Source: Chaetorhynchus papuensis
Lineage: Eukaryota; Chordata; Aves; Passeriformes; Rhipiduridae
Assembly: GCA_013396525.1 (NCBI GenBank)
Contig: VWYX01000751.1
Coordinates: forward strand, 310,001 to 374,000
Direction: 5' to 3'
DNA length: 64,000 nt
Shown here piece by piece: positions 50,383-62,833 of the stretch (positions are counted from its first letter, which is position 1; each line of letters starts with the position of its first letter). The position numbers were made by a program, and so were the translations under genes. A model generated the notes under the pieces. The model saw only the letters and a program-made list of their open reading frames with translations, had not been told where the DNA came from and did not search any database.

Positions 50383-52699
50383 ACATCCTTCAGTCCATCC
50401 CAAAACAGGGTGGCAGAAAAAGAGCAGTCAAGGATTAAGGATGAGCAGGTAATGAAAGAGTGTGGGATCAGGGCAATAAGAGGATTCTGTATGAATGAAC
50501 CAAAACCTGTGTCTTCCTTGGGACATTTGCCCTTCTAACAGTGGCTATCCCAGAAAACATATCTCCTCACACCATGTTGCTGTGATTTCTGGTTATACTG
50601 GTAAGAGACATTTAAACAAATTATTTTAGAATGATTCCTGTCTTTTCTGGCTTTAAACTATTCCTCCTGGGAAACTTGAAGCTAAAGCAGTATATTTTCT
50701 TTTGGTAATTTAGTACTGTCCTTCTTGCACAGACAGTCTAGTTTACCATCCTCAAGAAGTGTTGTATATATGGGAATGACACATGCAGTTTTGTTTTTAA
50801 AAGGTCTCTCTTCTGGAGTCTTGGCTTACATGCATCGTTGTATCCTTGTATGGGACTGTTTTTGTGTAGGCTGCATAGAAAGCCAGATCACATGTGCTAA
50901 TGTTCTGGTCCTTTAAGAATCAGACAGACATTGCAGCTAGTAAGAGGTTAATTTAAATACTGATGGGGATGGTCTTATTTAGGGACTGCTGAGAAGGAAT
51001 CTGAACAAGAAAAGGTAGCTGGAAAATTCCTAAATTCACTTGAGGGTTCATAGCATCAGTGCTGACTCTTTAAAAATCAGGACAGCATCTAATAAACCCA
51101 GAGAGAGATACCTCACTGCTCTCTATATATCAATAATTATTTCAAGACAATATGTTAGACAGATGTCAGAAAAGGGGTAGGCGAAGTACTTGTTAGTATG
51201 TCCCTCCTGATGGTTGGGTTGGCAAATTGATTGAAAAGAGCATTTGAAGAAAGGAAAAAAAATGCACGAATTTTCTCACGTCAAGCACCAACAAAATAAT
51301 CTTGGAGGCCCTATGAAGTTTATGTTCATGTTCATGAAGATCGCTGGTTACATTTCATTTGGGTGACATAAATTTGAAAGGATTTATGCCTCTAGATATA
51401 ACAGTAAAAAATACAATTCAGTAGTGTCTGGAACCTGGTGATTACATTTTTAAAGGAACATTGAGTTTGCAACTGACATTTAGATAAGAGAAGTTGAGAT
51501 GGGGTGGAGAACAAATGTTGTCACACATCTGAACAGGAGCAGTGATGGTTCATAAATTTATTTTTGTCATACATTTCAATGATAACAGCTTCCTGTGTGT
51601 ACTTTAAATGTTCCTCCTGCAGTGCAGGAGTTCCCACCTCAGTGGTGGAGATCGAGAAAGGGAAACTGTGCAATAACACACACTTAAAAGCCTTTTTCTG
51701 TTTTCAGATGAATGTACAGAACAGGTGAAACAAAGACAGCAAAGTGCATTGTATTTTTATGGTTTTTTTACTTGTTTTATGACTCAGTTAGTTAAAAAGA
51801 GCCAAACAAATTATTTTCCTTAAGGTGTGGTCCAATTGTCAGCTTGTGTAAATTTTTGACTCAGGTGGAGAAACTGTCCCTTTGTTTGAACAGAAAGCAT
51901 GCTTGGCTGCTATGCAGCTTTGATTATGCCATCCAGTTGTGTAATGTTGATTCACTCACCCCTTAAATGTTTCTTCAACAAACATTTTAAGGAACGTTTT
52001 GGCTGGGCTTTTCAAGGTGCTGTGTTGCTGAATACCTAATCCCTTTAAGAAGAGCATTCCATGTGGTGGATATATGATACTTGGAAAATACCTCCTCAGC
52101 CTTGTGAGGATGGCTTTGTCTGATGCTGAAGAGCAACTTGCTCTCTGACCCCCACCAGAAGTGTTATTTAAAGATCTGTAGCCTACTAACTGTATCCAGA
52201 CTCCACTGTCTTCTTTGAACTGCCCAGAGGATTTTCTGTGCTTGACAGTGGAAGAAGTAACATAGAGGTGACAAGTCTTACTTTAGATCTTCCTCATCTG
52301 CTTTATCTGAGAGCTGTTAAAATGGTCAAAGAATGGCTTGTAGAATTATAGGACTCAGAAGATAATTGCTCCAGGGCAACACCCTTGGCGAGATCTGGCC
52401 ATGTCCTCTCTTCTCCTGAGATTTATCTTACTTCTAGGCAGCAGCCAGCTGGCCTCCCTTTGATGTGTGTGCCATCATTTAACTCCTAGATGTGCCTTCC
52501 TCTGTGGAAGTGTAGGCTGGAATTTGTGTTACATGACCAAGGCATGACACTGTGTTGTGTTTGATACTGCAGGATCCCTAGAAGCACTTGGTTTTTTTAT
52601 CTGTAAGTTATATGGAATGATCCTATCAAAACAGCACTGTGTGTAGCTGTGTGGCTTTGGAGCCAGGATGTAACTGATTGTCTGTTTTCTTGTTCTCAG

Positions 52700-52858
52700 G
52701 TTCTCCTCTTGGTTGTGAAGCAGATTTTTCCAGATTTTGAGTTCATGTGGCTGGTGGAAGAAGCTAAGAAGAATCTGCCCTTGGAGCTGGATTTCCTCAA
52801 TGAAGGCAGAAATGCTGAGAAGGTTGCTCATATGCTCAAAAACTTTGACTTCCTGAAG
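52700..52858 (+). CDS. ADCK1: ADCK1 coding exon, N-lobe helix region (53 codons)
   Basis: The exon encodes VLLLVVKQIFPDFEFMWLVE, then EAKKNLPLELDFLNEGRNAE and KVAHMLKNFDFLK. It carries the UbiB signature E-L-D-F-x-x-E-G-x-N, equivalent to the conserved ExD/E helix motif that pairs with the catalytic lysine. The hydrophobic start (VLLLVV) is part of the domain and is too short to be a separate membrane segment. The exon is 159 bp and phase 0 at both ends, with acceptor ttgttctcag ending at 52699 and donor AAG|gtgagg at 52858/52859. It corresponds to about residues 195-247. No frameshift or stop is seen. Confidence 0.98.
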
Positions 52859-55800
52859 GTGAGGAAACACGTATTTCTGTGTGCATTAATACGTATGTGC
52901 ATTAATAGTCTCCTTTACTGTGTCTTATGCCTCTCATTCACCAAGTGGAGGAACCGTAAGGAGGGAGAATGGAGTTCAGCCCCTCTGTGTTGTTCATCCT
53001 AGACTGCTCTGCTAATACAGACCAGAAAATGCTCTGAGGCATGCTTTCTCCCTGTTTGTTTCCTACTGAATGCACTCTGTTGGGTCAGGAGTGGTGGCTT
53101 GGGACCAGCAGTCTCTGGAACCTGCTACTTATTATTTTCCCAAGTTTTCTTTCTGAATTTCAATTTCATTATCTTTTTGAACTTGTTCAGAGACTGTGAA
53201 TTTGCCATTCTTTGCTGAGCCATCTGATGGTACCTGTCCTTGGGCTCTGTCTCAACTGAGGGCAAGAAGTGGACATAGAATAGAAAAGCTAGACTGAAAC
53301 TGATGATGTCAAGTAGTAATTGAGGACACCTTGTATCTCAGGAGGAAGCATGTTCACACGAGTCCTTCCTACTGAAAAAAGCACGTCCTTACTCTAGAAT
53401 TGGACATTCATCCTTCATACACATCTATGGCTAACGCATTCGTGTTACCTTCATACAGAAACCCGGTTGCCCCCACGTGTACTCTTCCCCACTGACACTT
53501 TTACCCCACCTCCCCTGCCACACACTAAGGTCACTGACAAATGTCTCAAGTACAACCAGACATGTACACACCTCATTCTTGGAAAGACATAAGGTCGCAT
53601 CTTCAAAGTCACACTTTTGGAAATCTTTTGCTGACATACAAAAAGGCAGCAAAAACACACCCTCCTGTGGACCTTTCTGCATATATACTTCCAAATGAGC
53701 TTTTCGCTCCTGCTTATGCAGAAGTCCCAAGACAGAAATGCCAGAGGTCTGAAATAAGGTGAGTTCTGGTTAGGCTTTACAGGCTGATATATTAATTTTT
53801 CCTTGCTTTTTCCATGCAAGGGTTGTAATTCCATATTGCCTGACTCCAAGTTTGGAGGAGTCCTTTTTGAGGCCAGTGGCAGCAGTGGCTTTCCCATAGA
53901 CACAGACAGCTAAAAGCCACTAGGGCTATGGAAGGCCAAAGGCCAGTGGTTTTGCTGAGTGGACACTCAGCAGAAGTGACACACCTTAGAGAATGTATCT
54001 GTCGCAGCTCTAAGTAGCGTGCTGTGAAGTAAATCCCCATGGAGACGGCCAATCACCTCCTTGCTGGGGTAAGGAGCTATCATGGTATCAATATGTGTAA
54101 CAATAACAAATGACTTGAGATGGCTGAATAATGGATCCTCCCGTCTGACCTGCCAATTCAGAGATGTGTTCATCACCTAAAAACACAGAAGAATTGGGCT
54201 CCTGTATCATAAATTTTCCTAAACACGCTAGAAAGCTGAGAAGTAGATTTTGTGCTGTGAACCTGTTTGAGCTTTTAAAGCCAGAGATAAATTATTTCCA
54301 CACACTAGCATTAGAGCCAAACATCTGTGAGTAATTAAAAAAATTGCTGAAGAATTTGGCTGTGATTGAGAGAGGCTTCTCTGACAGCATGAATAGTGCT
54401 TTGCAAGCCCACTGACTTGCCCGTGTAAATCCTGAGACAAGAATGAGGGTTATCAGAAGTGATCTAAGGGATCAGTGAGCTAGATTGGATGGGGAACTTA
54501 GTTTTGGAGTTCGCAAGCTTTGTCACCAATCTAACTGCAAAGAATGGGCATCCAGATAAGCTGGGAGGGCTGTGAGTGTCTGAATCCCCCTTGCTCATAG
54601 TGGATCTATGGCATCAAAGTCTAAGCAAGGTTCACATGCAAAGTATACCAGGAGTGTTGAATGGTGGGACTGAGGAGCATTGAAATGCTCAGCAAAGGAG
54701 CCTTTGATCTGAAGTGGCACACACATGGTAAAGTAGAAGTGGTCTCTCTAGGACAGGAACAGGAGGGAAGCAGATAGTGTGTAAGGGACTGAGACATTGT
54801 CAGTAGTTAAAAGCAGCAAATGCTGCTTGTTCAGGAGCTATGATGACCTACTGTGGCCTGGCTGGTCTTCCCCTGGTTTTGGTCAGTCAATGGACAACAC
54901 CTCTTACCTCTTCCTGTCCTGCCCCAAGGTGCTGAGTCCATGGCTGAGTCAGGAGGGTGAGGAGAGGGGACTGCACAGCTGGCTCTCTCTGGTGGGGCAC
55001 GGGAATGGGCGGAGCTCCCTTATGTCTTTGGTAAAATGTACATGTGTGGCTTCACCCACGTGCAAAAGCAGACCTGGGCAGGTTGAGAGTTTGGTCAGCA
55101 CAGTGACATGAGGAATATCCGCAGGGAATTCAGCAAAATGGCTCTTCATAATAGGGACTTCAGCATGGAAGAAATCTGTCTGGAGAGGGAGGCTGGAAAA
55201 TGGGGAGCCAGCCTGAGCGACACTTACGTCACTGCCTTCCTGGATGACACCAGACCTCTTCTCTGGTACCTCACTCAGCTTGGTCTACCACAGCTTGACT
55301 GAAAAGTGCGTTGACATTTTACACTCATTACTGTGTCATTGGCAATAAGATAGTTAAGGGTCTCCCAGGGTTTCTGTGACAAGTCCCTTATTTGTGACAC
55401 TCGATTTTTCTCCCAGTTCAATTGCAGATGGCCTAAGTATGCAGGGTTTGTCAGCTCAAAGGCGTTCGTGTTCCAAGGGGCACTGCGGAGATACAATTTA
55501 TGACGATGACTTATAATTTTTAAAGCTGCGTAAGTGGACCCTGTGCATAGCAAACAAGATGCAGTTCCTGTCTAAAGGAGCTGAGTGGATGATTCAGAAA
55601 CTTGCAATAGGTACTAGTTAAACAGCCCAGCTAGAGGAGCTGCAGAGCAGGTAAGAAAGCTCTCAGACATCACTGGGAATGGGAGGTGGTCAAAATCCTG
55701 TAGAGCGTGGCCAGAAATGTTGCATGAGATCGGATCCTGCTGTGGTTGAATTGGTGTGTTATCCTTGTACACATTGCTGCTGTCCTGGGGAAGAGGCTGA

Positions 55801-55949
55801 TAGATGGATTTACCTCCCTTGTGCTCATCAAAAAACCAAGTCCTCACTTCAGCCGCTTCCATTTTTACTTCGTTTCTGGGATTTGTGTGATATATTCTCC
55901 TTCCTTTCCCAAGCTGTTGCTTGACCTAACCCATCTGTTCCTGTTTCAG
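52859..55949 (+). other. ADCK1 intron, 3.1 kb
   Basis: The intron runs from donor gtgagg to acceptor ctgtttcag, phase 0. A G-poor, C- and A-rich block spans about 53440-53700, with ccccactgac, ttttaccccacctcccctgc and repeated cac motifs; no repeat family was recognised there. The minus-strand open frame of 150 codons (53451-53903) overlaps that skewed block and is probably a by-product of its composition. Nothing else stands out. Confidence 0.87.
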
Positions 55950-56066
55950 GTCCCCAGGATCTACTGGGAGCTCTCAACAAGGCGCGTCCTTCTTATGGAG
56001 TTTATGGAAGGGGGACAAGTGAATGACAGGGCCTATATGGAGAGGAATGGCATCAACGTCAATGAG
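55950..56066 (+). CDS. ADCK1: ADCK1 coding exon, hinge region (39 codons)
   Basis: The exon encodes VPRIYWELSTRRVLLMEFME and GGQVNDRAYMERNGINVNE. RVLLMEFMEGG is the strand and hinge that link the two kinase lobes and line the nucleotide pocket in this family. The exon is 117 bp and phase 0 at both ends, with acceptor ctgtttcag ending at 55949 and donor GAG|gtagtt at 56066/56067. It corresponds to about residues 248-286. The next expected protein segment (HLGKMY..., then the HCDPHPGN catalytic loop) was not found in the remaining 7.9 kb, so it should lie beyond the window. Confidence 0.98.
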
Positions 56067-57469
56067 GTAGTTTCTCAGCCATCTCTGAACTGGGCATGGT
56101 GGGCAGTGCAAAACTGATGTTAACCTTAATGCAAAATGGAGGCTGATAGGAGAGGATGGGACGGGGCAGAGGAATAAGCACACACAGATGTGAACAGAGC
56201 AATCAGTCTGAGAGATCTCTGTTCTTGTGCTCCTTGGAAAAGTACATAATCCCTTTTGGGGAGCGCTCTCCTGTAGGCTGCGGAGCTAGGGGCATCTTCA
56301 AGGAGACATATGCTCTTACATTAAAGACACCATGGTTTGTTCCAAGATGGAAGTTCCTGTCACCCTAAAGGAACAACTTCAGTTTCTGATTATTTTTATC
56401 TCATGGACTTTGCTATTAAGAGAGATTTGAAAAGTTCTGTCTGTAGCAAAACATGGTCAGCTCCATTCGTCTTGACAAGTCAGCTGGTCCAAAGTGAGAG
56501 AGTTGTTTCTTTGAGTGAGTTTATCTTATACTTCTGCTATAGGCAGAAGGCAAATATATCTCACCCGCTCAGATAGGAGAGTGAATATTCCTCAAGTCTT
56601 GAAACAGTCAGAAGGGCTTGTTTTGATGCATTAACAAGAGGACTCTTGAGCAATATGTACATTTAGATTTTGAGCTGGGCTTCCTCACAGATCTCAGGCA
56701 GCAGATCCAGAAGGGATTTTCTTGGAATTTTCTCAAACTGCTGGAGATAGCAAAGTTGTAGAGTAGCAGCTAATTTCAGTTCTTCTAACTTGCAGAGGCT
56801 TTTGCTTGTGATAGGAGCAATGTAGGCTGAAAATTTCTGCTAATTTTTTTGTTTATCCATGCCTTTGGGAAGGTTGTTTCGTGATGACTTGGCACAATAT
56901 GTTCCATGCAGCAGTGAAATCATGTATTTTCCTGAGAATGAGCTACTCTCTAAATGATAGCTAAGAAGTAATTTTTAAAAAGTTGTCAACAGACTTGTAG
57001 TACTGCAAAGTATAAGCCTCAGAGAGTTCTGTCCATCTGTCAGGTAGAGGATGTTACTCAGCTCAGTGGTAGGACTGAATTTTCTTTCTTTCTTTTCCCA
57101 CCCCCTGAAATTAATGATTAACTTTTACCAATTGCCAGTAAAGCAAGGTAGAAAGGAGGGAATACTGAGCCTGTCAGAATCATGTGATGGGAAAAGAGGT
57201 CTGTTACTACCACCACAGTAAGATGAGGTAGGGGTAGTGCTCACCCCAGGCTTCTCCTGTGGCAAGGTGCAGCAGATGGGGACAAATATTGCCTAGGTTA
57301 ATTATCGGCTGCTGCTGTTGTTGCCCTGGGTAAAGGACTGCATGGCATGGTGGGGAGATGAGCAAAAGGCAGCAGACACTGAAAGGAGCATGAGGAGGGG
57401 GTGGCAACCCCGGTTTCAAAACTGTGACCTGGCTTATAATGTGACAGCAGTCTTGGCTTTCAAGAGATG

Positions 57470-57820
57470 CATGAGCTCCCTATAAATCACCTGCATCTAT
57501 TTATTTTATCAATCTCTCTATCAACTTACTCCGTTTTGTTTTACGGTGTGGAGGAAGAGGAGTCTTCACTAAGCAGGATTTCTCTTTTGTGACAATGCAG
57601 CCTTGAAAAGCAAGCTGAGCCTCTCTCCTCTAAATGGAAAGGATCCCTGAGGTGAAAGCTCCCTTCAAACCAGGTTACTGACATTTACTTAATACCGTCT
57701 GTAGCAGGATTATCATTAAAGCTGCCCAGAAGCACATTAATCTCTCTGGATCCGTCCAAGTGCTGGATTGTAATGGCATTTAATCAGAGAAGGCTTTGAT
57801 TTCTAAAGACAAGTGCAAAC
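57470..57820. other. Candidate conserved non-coding element
   Basis: A repeat-free stretch with ctataaatcacctgcatc, ttattttatcaatctc, gtaatggcatttaatcagag, attatcattaaagctgccc and gcacattaatctctctgg. TAAT cores, GATA-type motifs (atttatc, ttatca) and a CACCTG E-box cluster together. Conservation cannot be judged from one sequence. Confidence 0.28.
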
Positions 57821-59789
57821 ACTGAAATATCTGCCTGTGGAACAGTTACTTATTCATGTACAAGTGTAGCTGAGGAGGAACATACAACTAGGATATTGAC
57901 AGTGAAAGGGAAATCTGGAGAGGGGGGTTATCAAGGATGAGCTGGCACGAATTTTAAGGGAAGACCGGAACATGGCAGGGCTAAGAAGGGGGTTCCTGGA
58001 AACTGGGCTTTTCTTATTTCAAAACATGAGAACATTTGCAGTCTTGGTTGGGAAGGTATATTTGGAAGAAGTGGGTAGGGCAGGGAAGAGAGAAAAATCA
58101 GACTGAGGGGCTCTCGGGGGATTTGTAGCATACTGCATACAGGAGGAAAGGAAGGATAGCAAGCCTGCTTAGAGCATGGATTTTTAAAGAAGATCCCAAA
58201 TGGCGCAAATGCTCCTTTTGCATCCATTCTTATTACACCTGATTCATTTAGAGAGATCTTATTTGTATACAGACCTTAACATTATCTTTGGTTTGCCGCA
58301 TGGCTTCTCCGTGTCCTTCCTTGCGAGTTCTCTGCCTGTCTCTGCAGGGGCTGCTGTATCAGCAGGCTGTAGGACCTGTGGAGCTTCCAGATGCAGTCAT
58401 GGCATGTGGTCTATTGCCTCAAACTAACTAGCCAGCTCAGGTAGCCAAGTGAAGAGTCCCCATGATCACCCTGATTTGGATTTGAGTCAAGGAAAGGAAA
58501 CGATACCATGTACTTCAGCTTGCTAAGAGCCTGGTCATGAGCCATGGTTGATTCAGAAGTCAGGAAAGTGTTTTGTCCAGCTGAGAATTGGAAAGCAAAC
58601 AGCTAAGGTACTTAAGATGAGCTACTGTGTGCAATTATTGCCATCTGTTACTCCATCCTACTGTGGCTTTTTGCTTCCTTCTGTTACTAAATGGGTTCTG
58701 CACTGGAGAGGTATCTCTTAGCTCGATAAAGAGCCCAGTACCTTCCTGTAGCTGACAGCTTTGCAACTTGAAATATGCTTTCAGTCTGGGATTTACCCTT
58801 CTGCCAAGAGTCAGGAGCTGTAGCCGTGTAGCTGCTAAAATTTAAGTGGGATTTCCCAGGGTGGGATCCTTTTGTCAGCAGTGGAAACCTCTCATGTCTC
58901 AAGTATTTGTGCTTCTAACACTCAAGTGTTAGATGAAGCAGAGCATGGAGAAGAACACTGTTTCTGGGGAAAATGGCTATTCTTGCTCTTTGCACTTGCT
59001 GAGTTAGTCTGGGGAGATGTTTCTTTGCAGATTGCCCTACATTTCATCTTGTCTGAAGCTTAGTGAAATTCACAAGGCACTGATAAACAAGAATAGTGAC
59101 CTCCAGTATTTTCAGCTTTTGGACTGTGCACAGACACCAGGTAAAAGAGTTAAATTACACACAGATCTGTTTCTTACTGAAAGTTGGTATTGAACATCAG
59201 TGTCAATCAATTGCTTAAGACTCAGCAAGATGCTTTACATTAAATCCAAGGAAATACAGCTGCATTTAAAGCCAAGGGGAATGATCCCCATGGTCATTTC
59301 GGGTCTGACAGAGATGCAAGAAACAATTAAAAAGCAATGACTAGTCTTCTCTAGCTGCGTCCCTATGAGAATCTGTGCAAACTTGCCAAGTTAGTCCCTC
59401 AGTTCCCTGGGTGGATGAGTCAGAATGTTTCTCCCCACATATCTACCATGGAAGATGGAGCATTGAGCATGAAAATAATTTCCTGAGTCCCCAACAGAGA
59501 GTACAGAACATGGTAGGAGTGCACTCCAGGAGTCCTAAAAACTATTCCTATGTCTTAATGACATCAAGCGTGTTCAGACATTACCTTGCCATGATGCTAG
59601 ATCACTGCATAGTGACAGTACTGCCTAACAGAGCACTTTTGATCCTCACAACTGGGTAACAGAGGACAGAGTGTGAAATAAGGTCTCTAGTGTGACCACT
59701 CTAATCTGCTGTGGATAGGAGCCATTTCAGAGCAGAGACGGAGAAGGCTTCATATTGTGGCTATTGTCCATCCACACCCTTTGCTAATT

Positions 59790-60080
59790 TGACATTGGTT
59801 TAATTGGGCAGAATTGCCCTAGCAGGATTAAGCAAACCCTTAGATGATGGCTGTAATAACAACAATGAAAGCAAGCAAAAACCCAATACAGTCTTCAATC
59901 CAATTAACCTTCGATTAAGGTTCCAAAATCAATGCTATTATTTTGGCCGGAGGAGGTAATATTGAGCCCTGAGAAATGAGCTGCACAACGACCTTTACTT
60001 TTAATGAGATCAATAGAAGTTAGTGTCGCCATCTCTTAAAATAATTGGCAAATATTACAGCCAAATTAAGGCCAGAGACT
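59790..60080. other. Candidate conserved non-coding element, the strongest-looking of the set
   Basis: The stretch holds ggtttaattgggcag, ccaattaaccttcgattaag, ttttggccggaggagg, gagctgcacaacgaccttt, cttttaatgagatcaatag, gtgtcgccatc and aaaataattggcaaatatt. Five preserved CpGs occur within 290 bp that is otherwise AT-rich and repeat-free, with several paired TAAT cores. This mixture is characteristic of vertebrate developmental enhancers. The call is inference only. Confidence 0.35.
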
Positions 60081-60924
60081 AGTATCTGCTCCTGATCTAA
60101 AGAGACAGTCACAGATGGAGGTGGGACAGGAAGGGATGATGCCCTATCAGGCAGTTTCATCTAGGACTTATCAGGGGCAGGCAGTGAGATCATCTCTACA
60201 GGACTATGACACAGTAGTTTTTCTTTGCTTTTCTTCTTTATGTCGGTTAGAGGCATGGAGCCAGAGCCACTCCAGCTTGCTCACAAGTCCAGGAAAGTAT
60301 CAGTGACTTTTCCCAGATAAAGCCAGGCTGGTTTGTTACATTGCAGCTAACCATGGGCATGATATATGTGCTTTTTACTGTAGGAATACTCATAAGCTCA
60401 AATTTGCATGCATTCTTTCTTTTCTGAGAGGTTTCTTGCTAACTCTTGCGTATTGGTGGTTTTAAAGATACTCATTTGTGGTGAACTTTCTAGAGTTCTG
60501 TTACTGTCACGTCGCTCTGTCAGCGGGTGTGCTGATTTGTTAAGAGGTGAGTTGCGTACAGGGGCAAGGGTGACAGGTTGCTTAGGCTTTCAAAACTGAT
60601 GGCAGCAACATATTGTGGCTGTGTACATATACAAGAAGAAATATATCACTGCTGGTATCAAGCTAGACTACAGCTTGGGATCCTCTGAATTAGATAACAG
60701 AAATGCAGTAGGTGTACTTGTTAAAATATTTGGTACGCTGGATATGACTCCATTAGCTAGAGCAAATGGGGATTAGCAGGGAAATTGCAAAGTAGGTAAG
60801 AAACTCATATAGGCAATGATGGAGAGAAATTACCATAGTGGAGTTTTGTGAGGTTTGCTCTTCAAACAGATCTTGCTTAACAAATTGGTGATGACCTCAA
60901 CATAAAGAGAACTGTATCAAGGAG

Positions 60925-61480
60925 ATCATTGATGACACCAAGCTGGGAGGTCTGACATTGTAGAGGAGGACCAGAGCAGCAATAGCCCTTGTTGGCCTTG
61001 TGGACTGAAGTAGTAGAAAGGGATAAAAAGGAGCAATGTTGAGTGAAAAGTCATGTGCTTGAAAACTAATGAGAAGAGTTTCTTAAATATTTTGGGAGTT
61101 TGTCAGAGGGAAGTGCCATAGTAGAATTAACTTTAGGATATTGGTTGCAGGGTGTGTCTTTCTTGTGCAGTGGAACTGTGCAAAAGGCAGGTTGACTCCT
61201 AGGACACACCAGGTAAAGGAGAACCCTGTAGAAATGGGGCGGATTTCTGCTGTTTATTGTGCTGATTGTTATCTGACTGGTGGACACATTGGGGTAGTAA
61301 ATACTGGAGAGGGATGGAACTAGTTAAACTCTAGGATTATGCTAGCTAAGGAAATGATATAAACTGAACATCATTAAAGTTAGGCTGGGATTTAGGGGAA
61401 AGGTTCTGACCATCTAACGGGTAAAATTTTGGAACAGCTGCCAAAGTTATACTTTCTGTCTCACATATTTCCAGTGAACT
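60925..61480 (+). mobile_element. Possible degraded CR1-like LINE relic
   Basis: The stretch attgatgacaccaagctggg resembles the CR1 reverse-transcriptase codons for D-D-T-K-L-G. About 450 bp on, aggctgggatttaggggaaa and ttttggaacagctgcc resemble the 'ttgg.tattagg.aaa...tggaacaggctgcc' block of CR1. Order and spacing fit a sense-oriented copy, but the sequence between is too diverged to be sure. Several stops break any frame. Confidence 0.4.
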
Positions 61481-62199
61481 TGACCAGTTTATAGAAAGAC
61501 TGCGATGCTGTACAGTTACAACCCTTAATGTCTGCACTGCATTCTTACTTCTGTATTTGTTTGTAACTCACATACGATTGTTTGTGACATGTAGTATCCT
61601 TGCCAGATTGAGTACATAAAAAGCACTTCATGTGCTTAGGTTGGTGAAGAGTTACTCCCAGGTCCGGCTGTTATACATGCATCTGTCACTCCATTGTTTG
61701 ATTGTTGTCAGCAATCTGTTTATTCCTCAGCTCTGTTTTTTTTCAAAATGAAAACATTGGGCTGAAAATGTGGTGTTTGCCTGACACTGTGCCATGGTCA
61801 TGTCACATAATTTGGCAATGGCAGGTTGGTATTTGGATTGACTGGTAAGGCCACAGGCTCACTTGGTGACTGTAGTCATCATGTTCTACTGCTGCACAGA
61901 CAGGCAAATTTAACTTCTTTTAGGCAATAACACACCTTCTGGCAATAGGCAAGGACATGCCTCTGGCCAGATCCAGAGCCTGATGTCATCCTGATGTATC
62001 AAGCTAAGCTCTCCTTGCTGATTAACATAGTTTTTGTTCTTATGTGTTACGCCTAAATTATGCCATTCACGATTACACCCGCTTCTGCCTAGTTGTATTT
62101 CTTGTAGCACATACAGAACTACAAGTGCTTCTGCTTTCTTGCTATTCAAGCCTCCTAACCGGTAGACTGTTCCTCCTCTGCCATTCCTTAGCCAGCTTT

Positions 62200-62350
62200 G
62201 GAATCTTCAGCTCTTTTAATCTTTTTCCCAAGTAAATGTCTCCTGCATCCTGCTCATTTATTTGCTTTCTCTGAACTCCCTCTGTGTAGTCTGCATCTCT
62301 TGTGTTAATGAGGTGTCTGGAAGTGAATGCAGAATTCCAAGAGTGATTAT
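62200..62350 (-). mobile_element. Ancient LINE (L3/CR1-like) fossil
   Basis: The plus strand reads tcttttaatctttttcccaa, tctcctgcatcctgctcattt, gctttctctgaactccctct, and then gaggtgtctggaagtgaatgcagaattcca. This order resembles old L3/CR1 copies in antisense (…ctcttctctgaaccctct…gaggtgcccagaactgaacacagtattcca…). Strongly decayed; borders approximate. Confidence 0.5.
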
Positions 62351-62833
62351 TATTTTTTTACAGTGTGCAGCAGAACAATGCTGAGGGACACTGGTAATGA
62401 TAAAGACCTTGTTTTGTTGGATGATAAACAGGGAAAGGACTGATGACCTCTCTGTGTCATAACAAAAAGCCTGTGTGTTAACTTTGGTCTTTGCTTCTGT
62501 AAATCATTGCAACCTTTTTTCTAATTTGTGATGCACCTTCACCCTGAGGTCTTACACAGTTGAAATGCATGCTGAATTCCCCTCTTCTCCCGAGCAGAGG
62601 TTTTCATAAGTCTGTTTTCTCATTTCACCTAGCCATGTTCTTCCAAAGTGAATTCTGTAGATATTATTTATCCAGTGGCCTTCTCAATAAGGGTGGAATA
62701 AGGGCCCGAAGTGACAAGGCACAGTACTGAAGAATTAATGTATATAAAGGTTTCATGTTTTTTTCCTAAACTTTTTCTCAAGAAATGTGAACTTCCTTTG
62801 TCTGAATTACAATGATAGGTCGTTGTTCACATA

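Larger units (their letters stand above)
48951..52699 (+). other. ADCK1 intron, 3.7 kb
   Basis: The intron runs from donor gtaaaa to acceptor ttgttctcag, phase 0. It contains a 42-bp alternating purine-pyrimidine/TG tract at 49803-49844 and a perfect 11-bp hairpin at 50353-50382. No interspersed repeat was recognised in the remainder, and no open frame resembles a known protein. Confidence 0.88.

Noticed and set aside
53451..53903. Open frame of 150 codons on the minus strand
   Set aside because: It lies on a strongly composition-skewed block that lacks stop codons on that strand by bias; no protein features.
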